Part shown: one piece after another, positions 38,959-45,844 of the stretch
Layout: the number at the start of each line of letters is the position of its first letter
Position numbering within the stretch: the first letter of the stretch is position 1
Assembly (NCBI GenBank): GCA_023388055.1
Contig: JAEWGW010000025.1
Coordinates: 703,278 to 767,277, forward strand
DNA from: Bacillota bacterium
GTDB taxonomy: Bacteria > Bacillota > Bacilli > Paenibacillales > NBRC-103111
DNA: 64,000 nucleotides
Direction of reading: 5' to 3'
Program-made: the position numbers and the translations under genes
Notes under the pieces: generated by a model
Databases searched by the model: none
Told to the model about the DNA's origin: nothing
What the model saw: the letters and a program-made list of their open reading frames with translations, nothing else

Positions 38959-41108
38959 TGGAGCGGAGCCCATCCTTCCGCAGACCGGCGGCGGTTATTG
39001 CCGCCGGTTTTTTGCTGCTGGCGGCCTGCATGCTCGCCGGACTGGGCCAGGGCCAGGCCGGCATCGGCTTCAGCCAGGCCATAAGGGCTTTGCTCCACAC
39101 CGCCGAAGGGGGCGTGGCGGAGGGGCTGGTCCGCGGCGTGCGTCTGCCGCGGGCAGTAATAGGCGCGCTGGCAGGCAGTGCCCTGGCGGTGGCCGGGGTG
39201 CTGCTGCAGACGGTGACGCGCAATGCGCTGGCTTCCGCCGGCACCATGGGAATCAATGCCGGCGCGTTTTTTGTGGTGGTGGCGGGAACGGTATTTTTTC
39301 CGTCGATGGCGCAGCTGGCGCCCCTTCCTCTGGCGTTCGCCGGAGGCTGCATGGCGGCGGTGCTCTCGTATCTTCTGGCCGGGGGCAGGAAAAGCACCCC
39401 AGTCCGGATGGCGCTATCCGGCATGATCGTCACGCTGGTGATCTCCTCCTTCACGGGTATGCTCCAGCTGCTGTTCGAGAATGAAACCGGCGGCCTGTTT
39501 GTGTGGGGCTCCGGTCTGCTCCAGCAAAATGACTGGAGCGGCGTCCGGTACGCCTGGTCCTGGATTGTGGCGGGACTGCTGGCGGCGTGGATATGCTCCC
39601 GAAAGCTGGATGTGATGAATCTGGGGGAAGAAACCGCCCGTTCCTTGGGCCAGCATGTGGGACTGGTGCGCGGTGCGGCTTTGGCCTTGGCCGTGCTGCT
39701 GGCGGCTGTCACAGTCAGTGTGGTGGGGCCTATCGGCTTCATCGGCCTCATGGCGCCGCATTTGGTCCGGCTCCTGGGGCTGAAGCGGCATGGTCTCCTG
39801 CTGCCTGCCGCGGCCGTATGGGGAGCGACCCTACTCACAGCCGCGGATCTGGTGTCCCGTTTGTTTATCAGCACTTTGGGCGAGCTTCCTGCGGGGGCAG
39901 TTACGGCGGCGCTGGGGGCGCCCTGCCTGATCGCCCTGGCTCTCAGGGAAACCCGGGGCAAGGGCGCTGCCGAAGGGCAGGCAGGCATAAGCGCCGGCGG
40001 TGCCAGATGGCAACTGCCCCTTGCCGCCTGGCTGGCGGGCAAGGCATCGCGCAGGGAGGAGGCGCTCCACCCGGGCGGAGCCTACATACTCCGCTCCCGG
40101 CTGGAAGCGGCCTATTCCTTCCGCCTCTGGGTGCTGCTGGCGGCGCTGCTGCTGGCGGCCTCCCTGGTGGCCGGGATCGTATTCGGCGCCGTCCGGGTTC
40201 CACCCGCAGAGGTGCTGCAGGTACTGGGCGGGAGCGGGGGCGGGGAGAGCCTGTCCCGCCACATTGTGCTCCAGCTGCGGCTGCCCCGCGAGCTGGCAGC
40301 GGCAGCGGCGGGTGCGCTCCTGGCCGCCTCGGGAGCTCTGCTCCAAGGCGCCGTGCGCAACCCGCTGGCCGACCCGTCCGTGGTCGGCATCACCTCGGGA
40401 GCAGGCGCCGGGGCGCTCCTGCTCCTCACGCTGTGGCCGGCGGCAGCCGGGGCGGCGCTGCCGCTGGCATCCGCGGCCGGAGCCTTCGCCGCGGCGGCTC
40501 TCGTCTGCGGCTTCGCGTACCGGAGCGGCCTGGCGCCCACCGTGCTGACACTGGTGGGTATCGCCGTCTCCGCCGCAGGCGCAGCGCTGGTGCAGCTTTT
40601 GGTCATCCGCTCCGCTATGGGAGCGGCTCCGGCCTTGGCCTGGCTGGCGGGCAGCACCTACGCCCGGGGCTGGGATGCCTTCGCCGGGCTGGGCGCGGGC
40701 GCCGCTCTGATCCTGCCGGCGGCCTGGCTGTTGGGCCGCCGCTGGGACCTGCTGGCCTTCGGCGACTCCGTCGCAACAGGCCTCGGCCTCAAGCTGCGCC
40801 AGACGCGGCTGCTGGCCGCGGCGCTGGGGGTAGCAGCTGCCGCGGTGGCGGTGGCCTATGTAGGCACCGTCGGCTTCATCGGCCTGCTGGCCCCCCATGC
40901 CGCCCGGCTGGCCGCGGGGCAGAACCAGCGTCGGCTGCTTGTGCTGGCGCCCCTCCTAGGCGCCGTGTTCCTGGTCCTCGCCGACCTCATCGGCAAAACC
41001 ATAATCGCCCCGAAGGAAATTCCCTCGGGGCTGGTCACAGCGCTGGTCGGCACGCCGTATCTTCTGTTCCTGCTATGGAAAAGCGCCGGCACAAGGCGCG
41101 GCGCTTAG
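38955..41108 (+). CDS. Fused FecCD-type siderophore permease (FhuB-like)
   Basis: 717 residues, twice the usual FecCD length. Two homologous permease halves (about 1-330 and 385-717) each contain RxxRLPRAxxAxxAGxALAxxGxLLQ-like starts (VRLPRAVIGALAGSALAVAGVLLQ; LRLPRELAAAAAGALLAASGALLQ) and the GFIGLxxPHxxRL coupling motif to the ATPase (GFIGLMAPHLVRL; GFIGLLAPHAARL). So one chain replaces the heterodimer, as in FhuB. No ATPase gene follows; a shared FhuC/YusV-type ATPase elsewhere is inferred. The gene is markedly GC-rich. It converges with the CDF gene, with six bases between. Confidence 0.93.
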   Translation: MMERSPSFRRPAAVIAAGFLLLAACMLAGLGQGQAGIGFSQAIRALLHTAEGGVAEGLVRGVRLPRAVIGALAGSALAVAGVLLQTVTRNALASAGTMGINAGAFFVVVAGTVFFPSMAQLAPLPLAFAGGCMAAVLSYLLAGGRKSTPVRMALSGMIVTLVISSFTGMLQLLFENETGGLFVWGSGLLQQNDWSGVRYAWSWIVAGLLAAWICSRKLDVMNLGEETARSLGQHVGLVRGAALALAVLLAAVTVSVVGPIGFIGLMAPHLVRLLGLKRHGLLLPAAAVWGATLLTAADLVSRLFISTLGELPAGAVTAALGAPCLIALALRETRGKGAAEGQAGISAGGARWQLPLAAWLAGKASRREEALHPGGAYILRSRLEAAYSFRLWVLLAALLLAASLVAGIVFGAVRVPPAEVLQVLGGSGGGESLSRHIVLQLRLPRELAAAAAGALLAASGALLQGAVRNPLADPSVVGITSGAGAGALLLLTLWPAAAGAALPLASAAGAFAAAALVCGFAYRSGLAPTVLTLVGIAVSAAGAALVQLLVIRSAMGAAPALAWLAGSTYARGWDAFAGLGAGAALILPAAWLLGRRWDLLAFGDSVATGLGLKLRQTRLLAAALGVAAAAVAVAYVGTVGFIGLLAPHAARLAAGQNQRRLLVLAPLLGAVFLVLADLIGKTIIAPKEIPSGLVTALVGTPYLLFLLWKSAGTRRGA

Positions 41109-41114
41109 CTCCTT

Positions 41115-42008
41115 TTACACATAACAATGCTCTTCCTCATCCTCATGGTGCGGCTCGATATGGACATGGGCATTAAAGATCCGGTGCTCCTCCAGCATCC
41201 TCCGCTCTATTTCATCGGAGATATCATGGCTTTGAGCTACGCTTAATTGGGGGTTCACCAGCACCACCATATCCACCATCACGTTGCTGCCGAGGAACCG
41301 GGCTTTGATATCCTTGATATCCAGCACCCCCGGTGTGGAGGCGGCGGTCTGGCGGTAGGAGTCCAGCTCGTTCTCATCGAAGCCGTCTGTCAGGTTATAG
41401 GCGGCCGTTTTGAAAATCTCCACAGCCGTTTTGGCAATCATCACGCCGACCACCAGGGCCGCTACCGGGTCCAGCCACGGCAGTCCCAGATGGGAGCCGG
41501 CTACACCCACCACAACCCCCAAGCTGACCATAGCATCCGACAGATTGTCCTTGGCTGCTGCCATCAACGACTCGCTGCCCGACCGGGCGGCGAGCTTTTT
41601 GTTGTATGAATAAACGCCGTACATCACGGCGGCTGAGGCCAATGCGGTCCAGGAGGCCCAAATATCCGGGGTTTCGTAAGTGCCTGCCATCAGATTCTGT
41701 CCGGCCTGCACCAAAACCTGCAAGGCCACAGTAATCATAATGAAGGAGGCAACCAGTGAGCTGATGGATTCCGCCCGGAAGTGGCCGTATGTATGATCCT
41801 GATCCGGGGGCTTGCGGGAAATCTTCAGACCGATCAGCACAGCCAGCGACAGGATGATGTCGGTGGCATTGTTGAAGCCATCCGCCGTCAGCGCCTTGGA
41901 CCCGCTCCAATATCCGATAGCCGTTTTGATGACGGACAGCATGATATAGGCGACTATGCTGACCCACGCGCCCTTTTCACTTTCTTTTAGCTTTTCATAG
42001 GTTTCCAA
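41115..42008 (-). CDS. Cation diffusion facilitator exporter (MneP-like)
   Basis: 297 residues from a TTG at 42008 that has GGAGG eight bases upstream; an in-frame extension to 42032 lacks a site. Six membrane helices. The metal site shows D43-GFNNAT-D50 in helix 2 and DNLSD in helix 5, the pattern of the Mn/Fe-type CDFs such as MneP rather than the HxxxD of zinc exporters. HTYGHFRAE is the conserved loop. The cytoplasmic C-terminal domain ends in a His/Glu-rich tail (HVHIEPHHEDEEEH). It exports divalent metal, most likely manganese. Lying beside the Fur-regulated operon, it may serve metal balance. Confidence 0.88.
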   Translation of the reverse strand: METYEKLKESEKGAWVSIVAYIMLSVIKTAIGYWSGSKALTADGFNNATDIILSLAVLIGLKISRKPPDQDHTYGHFRAESISSLVASFIMITVALQVLVQAGQNLMAGTYETPDIWASWTALASAAVMYGVYSYNKKLAARSGSESLMAAAKDNLSDAMVSLGVVVGVAGSHLGLPWLDPVAALVVGVMIAKTAVEIFKTAAYNLTDGFDENELDSYRQTAASTPGVLDIKDIKARFLGSNVMVDMVVLVNPQLSVAQSHDISDEIERRMLEEHRIFNAHVHIEPHHEDEEEHCYV

Positions 42009-42221
42009 AACTGTGACCTCCAAGCTGAACAATGGAATGCTTTAATCTTACCCGACCAAACTCGTGTGGGTCTAGAGAAACAGTGTTTCCCCCATCGTGA
42101 AAGTGTGCACATGGGCAAAACGTTTTTCGTACGGAAACTTCATAGTAATAATCTGGAAGCGGCTGTTGTATACTAGGATCAGTAGATTTAGAGACTTCGC
42201 GATCCTATGGAGGTAACCCAC

Positions 42222-43037
42222 GTGAACATCCAGCTCTCCGGAAAACGGCCGCAATTGAAGCTTCCCAGCTACCCGGCCTACACGGTTTTTTTGGGCGGAA
42301 TTGCTATTCTATCATTTTTGATGACGGTTTGGCTAGGGTGGATATTAATGTCCAAGCCGGACGGGCTGACAGCCAGAGGCTACCGGAAGCTGCATGCGGA
42401 TAACGGGGTTGTTCTTCATGCGGTCAGGGCTTCCCCGGAGAAAATCGGGCTCAAGGCTATCCAAACCAATGTGACAGAGGATCCGGCGGACGGAATAAAC
42501 GGGGGCTTCTTCTGGGAGGAGCAACTGCTGAGCATTGCCGTGACCAATGACCGGCCTGTCAAAGGAGCACCGGGGGATTACGGCTCCGGCTGGTATAACA
42601 TTGATCGTCCCCGCGGGACACTGGTGTGGGACGGGGTGACCGGAGGGTTGTCCGTCCAGGTGACGGACCGGGCGGAGGAGCTTGTGGTAACCAACCGCTC
42701 CCGGTATTGGGCGCAGGGAGGCGTCAGTATGGGCTTGCATAATGAGAAGCTTTGGCAGGAGCAGGCGCTTCTGGAGGAATTCCCGGTGATGGACGAAAAA
42801 AGGCTGCGTTCGGCCATCGTCTATGATAAGGACCGGCAGGTCTGGCTTCTGTTATCGGACGGTCTGTGCACGGGGCCGGATTTCCGCACCGCCATCAAGC
42901 AAACCGTGGCTCCCGGGAAGCTGGACGACGGGATTTTTCTGGACGGGGACGGCTCCTCACAGCTGAAGCTGGGGCAGTTCAAGCTGCCCGGCGACAGGAG
43001 AACGGTCTACCAGATGATTACGCTTCCCAACGGGTAA
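42222..43037 (+). CDS. Short phosphodiester glycosidase (NAGPA) domain protein
   Basis: About 271 residues from a GTG at 42222 (ATGGAGGTAACCC just before); the upstream ATG at 42207 overlaps that site. One N-terminal membrane helix (about 20-43) anchors it outside. The NAGPA hallmarks are GINGGFFW near residue 90 and DDGIFLDGDGSSQLKL near 240, the last with the conserved D-G-x-G-SSQ. It is a smaller relative of the protein at 6845-7984. Substrate unknown; wall or exopolysaccharide phosphodiesters are the guess from the family. Confidence 0.8.
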   Translation: MNIQLSGKRPQLKLPSYPAYTVFLGGIAILSFLMTVWLGWILMSKPDGLTARGYRKLHADNGVVLHAVRASPEKIGLKAIQTNVTEDPADGINGGFFWEEQLLSIAVTNDRPVKGAPGDYGSGWYNIDRPRGTLVWDGVTGGLSVQVTDRAEELVVTNRSRYWAQGGVSMGLHNEKLWQEQALLEEFPVMDEKRLRSAIVYDKDRQVWLLLSDGLCTGPDFRTAIKQTVAPGKLDDGIFLDGDGSSQLKLGQFKLPGDRRTVYQMITLPNG

Positions 43038-43051
43038 AGGAAAAAAAGGGA

Positions 43052-43080
43052 TAGGCAAGCCGCTCCGGTTCCGGTATAAT
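43052..43080 (+). promoter_or_regulatory. Promoter of the MFS gene
   Basis: -35 TAGGCA (43052-43057), 17-base spacer, -10 TATAAT (43075-43080). Confidence 0.55.
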
Positions 43081-43138
43081 GGGCAGAAAATTGTATTTGA
43101 CCAAATTGCAATCCTGCAACCGGGAAGGACCTGTAACC

Positions 43139-44398
43139 ATGCCGCAGCCAGCTTCTACTCCGTCATATTTTAAGCGCAGGCTCCATGCCGCGCGAGCGTT
43201 TGGCAAGGAACATCATCCGATTGTGCATTCCATATTGCTGGGCACTATTCTGGCCCGGGCGGGCTCCTCCATGAGTCTGCCTTTTCTTGCTCTTTATCTG
43301 GCTAAAAATACGGATATGAATCCCGTTATGATCGGCTTCGTCAGCGGGGCAGGGGCTTTGGCTGGTATGGTGGGCGGTTTCTTCGGCGGCGCCTTGTCCG
43401 ATGCCTTCGGCCGCAAGCGGGTGATGATGGGGGCCCTGTATCTCTGGGGGGCGGTGTTCATCGGCTTCGGACTGGCGACGGCCACCTGGATGTTCCTGGC
43501 TCTTAATCTCTTAAACGGCCTGTGCCGCTCCTTCTATGAGCCGGTCTCCCAGGCGCTGATGGCTGACCTGACGCCGCGGGAGAAACGCTTCCGGGTTTTC
43601 TCCCTGCGGTACCTGTGCATCAATATCGGGGTGTCTGTCGGACCGCTCCTGGGCGCGTTGTTCGGGATGATGTCCGGCCGTCTGCCTTTTATCATTACCG
43701 GCAGCATCTATCTGTTCTATGCCATTGTGCTGTATGCTCTTCTCCGGCGCTTCGGCATCCGGGATATTGAAGGGGATAAGAAGGAGCAGGTGTCCATAGG
43801 CTCGGCCTGGCGGGTCATCCGCAAGGATACGGTGTTCCGCTGGTATCTGGCCGGGGGTGTGATGGGTGGCATCAGCTATTCCCAAATGGGCGTCACCCTG
43901 TCCCAGTATATCGAGCTGAAGGGGCTGAACGAAGGGGTTAATCTGTTCGCCGTGCTGATGAGCATTAACGCCATTGTGGTGGTGCTGCTGCAGGTGCCTT
44001 TATCCCGCTGGATGGAAAAGCATAAGCCTATCGTTTCCATTGCCTTGGGAAGCGGCATGTATGTGCTTGGCAACCTGGGGTATGCCGCGGCGGACGGCTG
44101 GGTCCTCTTCGTAGCCGCTATGATCGTCTTTACCCTGGGGGAAATCCTGACCTTCCCCTCCACCAATCTGCTGATTGACGGCCTTGCCCCCGAAGGGCTC
44201 CGGGGAACCTATTACGGCGCCCAGTCCTTTAATAATCTGGGGCATTTCCTGGGCCCGTTTATTGGCGGCTGGATGCTGGCTGCCTGGAACGGTACCGTGC
44301 TGTTTACGCTGATGGCGGCTGTCCCTGTTTTCGGCGCAGGCTTTTATTCTTACGGCCAAAAGATATTTCAACGAAAAAAAATGTTTACAAATTTGTAA
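43139..44398 (+). CDS. MFS transporter (MdtH/DHA1-like)
   Basis: About 419 residues with 12 membrane helices from the ATG at 43139 (GGGAAGGACC upstream). The MFS motif between helices 2 and 3 is GGALSDAFGRKRVMMG. LNGLCRSFYEPVSQALMADLTPREKR is typical of DHA1 drug or metabolite exporters. The substrate cannot be read. A 16-base perfect palindrome overlaps the stop codon. Confidence 0.88.
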   Translation: MPQPASTPSYFKRRLHAARAFGKEHHPIVHSILLGTILARAGSSMSLPFLALYLAKNTDMNPVMIGFVSGAGALAGMVGGFFGGALSDAFGRKRVMMGALYLWGAVFIGFGLATATWMFLALNLLNGLCRSFYEPVSQALMADLTPREKRFRVFSLRYLCINIGVSVGPLLGALFGMMSGRLPFIITGSIYLFYAIVLYALLRRFGIRDIEGDKKEQVSIGSAWRVIRKDTVFRWYLAGGVMGGISYSQMGVTLSQYIELKGLNEGVNLFAVLMSINAIVVVLLQVPLSRWMEKHKPIVSIALGSGMYVLGNLGYAAADGWVLFVAAMIVFTLGEILTFPSTNLLIDGLAPEGLRGTYYGAQSFNNLGHFLGPFIGGWMLAAWNGTVLFTLMAAVPVFGAGFYSYGQKIFQRKKMFTNL

Positions 44399-44399
44399 A
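44384..44399. promoter_or_regulatory. 16-base perfect palindrome
   Basis: TTTACAAATTTGTAAA overlaps the MFS stop codon and lies about 90 bases before the small peptide gene. It is a possible operator for that transcript. Confidence 0.45.
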
Positions 44400-44487
44400 T
44401 ACGGTCACAAACGTTCGATTTTGTGGTACGCTTGCTTTTGGAGACGCATTTTGGTTTACCTGCTTGAAGGATTAGGAGGAACAGAAC

Positions 44488-44550
44488 GTGGCAAAGCGCA
44501 TTAAAGGCATTTTCCGTAAGCTGCTTCAACAGCCCTGTATTCCGTTTTAA
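44488..44550 (+). CDS. Small basic peptide (20 residues), probable short gene
   Basis: A GTG at 44488 follows AGGAGGAACAGAAC, a perfect Shine-Dalgarno at good spacing. The 20-residue product starts MAKRIKGIFRKLL and ends QQPCIPF: six basic residues, an amphipathic N-terminal helix, one cysteine, and no acidic residue. A terminator follows 50 bases later, so the unit stands alone between the MFS and potassium-channel genes. I recognise no family. It could be a secreted or membrane-active peptide, a leader peptide, or a chance frame behind a good ribosome site. Confidence 0.5.
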   Translation: MAKRIKGIFRKLLQQPCIPF

Positions 44551-44600
44551 AGAAGGATTTATTAACCGACACATAATGACGGCACAAGCTAAAACAGGCC

Positions 44601-44626
44601 TTTCCCGAAGAAGGGCTTTTTTTGTT
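44601..44626 (+). terminator. Terminator of the small-peptide transcript
   Basis: GCCTTTC and GAAGGGC form a seven-pair stem (one G-T) around CCGAA, followed by TTTTTTT. It precedes the potassium-channel gene. Confidence 0.85.
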
Positions 44627-44663
44627 GGCCGGAGAAGCCGGTTTATGCCGGGAGGGCATGCGC

Positions 44664-45704
44664 ATGTTTTTCTTCAGCAAGTTTTTTTGGCAGATGGTCC
44701 GGATGAAAAGCGGTCATGTTATCGCATTCGGCGGCATCTTTATACTGGTCAGCTCCTTTCTGGCCTATTGGCTGGAACCGGATACATTCGGCAATCCGTT
44801 TAATGGCTTTTGGTGGGTGATGACGACAGTTACCACCGTAGGCTACGGGGATTTTTATCCGCATACCGTCCCGGGAAAATGTCTGGGTGTGGTGCTGTAC
44901 GTATTTGGGATTGGCTTGATCTCCATTGCCATCAGCAAGGTGGTGGACAAGCTCTTTATCTATCAGCGGAAGAAGGAGGAGGGCAAATTGAAGTATACCG
45001 GCCGGGGGCATTTTGTCATCATTGACTGGAACAGGCAGGCGGAGCATACCATCGAGGAAATTTTCAGAACCGACCCCGCCGCGGAGGTGGTGCTGATTGC
45101 GCAGCTGCCCAAAACACCCTCCTCCCACCCGCAGGTTCATTACATAAAGGGAAATCCGGTCCGCGAGGAAACGCTGGAGATGGCGAATCTGGGAGAGGCG
45201 CGGGCTGTTTTTATTTTTTCGGATGATACCATGGGCCAAGGACCCGGTGCGCAGATTATCACCGATCCGGCCTTTATTGACGGCAAAACGCTGCTGGTGG
45301 CTACCGCCATTGAGCGGAATTACGCCCATGTCTATTCCATCGCCGAAATCCGGGACCGGCATAATCTGGGCAGCTTCAAGCATGTGAAAATCGATGATTT
45401 TGTATTCGGCAACGAAACGATTTCCCATATGGCCGTCCGCTCCGCCTTTAATCCGGGGACAACCTCGATTTTTAACCAGCTTCTGACCCGGGATGACGGG
45501 GAAGACCTGTATGAGGTGTGCAAAAAAGCCCATTGGCTGACCTTCCGCCATGCCTTCGAGGATCTGCTTAACCAAGGAGCCACGCTGATATCCGACGGTG
45601 TCCATCTCAATATCAACCAGCGTCTGAATGAGCCGATCCCAGAGGGATCGCGGCTGTTTGTCATATGTACCGCTGAGGTATACGAAAAGGTGAAAAACGG
45701 TTAG
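44664..45704 (+). CDS. Two-helix potassium channel with RCK domain (YugO/MthK-like)
   Basis: 346 residues from the ATG at 44664, which has GGAGGG seven bases before; ATGs at 44658 and upstream are less well placed. Membrane helix 1 is at about 18-37, the pore with selectivity filter TVGYGD at 58-63, and helix 2 at about 70-92. From about 105 an RCK (TrkA-N) domain follows: GRGHFVIIDWNRQAEHTIEEI and DDTMGQGPGAQI. It forms a tetrameric K+ channel gated through a cytoplasmic ring. Bacillus YugO, of the same design, is involved in biofilm signalling. Two hairpins follow. Confidence 0.92.
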   Translation: MFFFSKFFWQMVRMKSGHVIAFGGIFILVSSFLAYWLEPDTFGNPFNGFWWVMTTVTTVGYGDFYPHTVPGKCLGVVLYVFGIGLISIAISKVVDKLFIYQRKKEEGKLKYTGRGHFVIIDWNRQAEHTIEEIFRTDPAAEVVLIAQLPKTPSSHPQVHYIKGNPVREETLEMANLGEARAVFIFSDDTMGQGPGAQIITDPAFIDGKTLLVATAIERNYAHVYSIAEIRDRHNLGSFKHVKIDDFVFGNETISHMAVRSAFNPGTTSIFNQLLTRDDGEDLYEVCKKAHWLTFRHAFEDLLNQGATLISDGVHLNINQRLNEPIPEGSRLFVICTAEVYEKVKNG

Positions 45705-45765
45705 GCCGTGTCTGTAAACACGGCCAAGGGGTGTAAACAAACCCGCTTAAGTTTGTTTACACCCC
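45704..45765. terminator. Two tandem hairpins between convergent genes
   Basis: GGCCGTGT/ACACGGCC (45704-45725) and a perfect 15-pair stem GGGGTGTAAACAAAC/GTTTGTTTACACCCC (45728-45765). T-tracts are missing, so these may stop transcripts from both sides by structure or serve another role. Confidence 0.6.
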
Positions 45766-45844
45766 CTAATTCCGCTGCTATTGCATATTGGCTGTGAACA
45801 GGCGTTTCCTCTTAGGGTGTGTCTTCAAACTCTGAGGGAAGCGT

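Noticed and set aside
39587..41176. A 529-codon frame overlapping the fused permease in another frame
   Set aside because: The product is Gly/Ala/Arg-rich low-complexity sequence produced by the high GC of the permease gene; the permease frame has clear family motifs.
44384..44399. The 16-base palindrome as a further BlaI operator
   Set aside because: The half-sites are similar but the centre is four bases instead of two, which would put the half-sites on a different helical phase.
44601..44626. The stem before the potassium channel as a riboswitch terminator
   Set aside because: The sequence upstream is a short coding unit with a strong ribosome site; no aptamer-like conserved blocks are visible.
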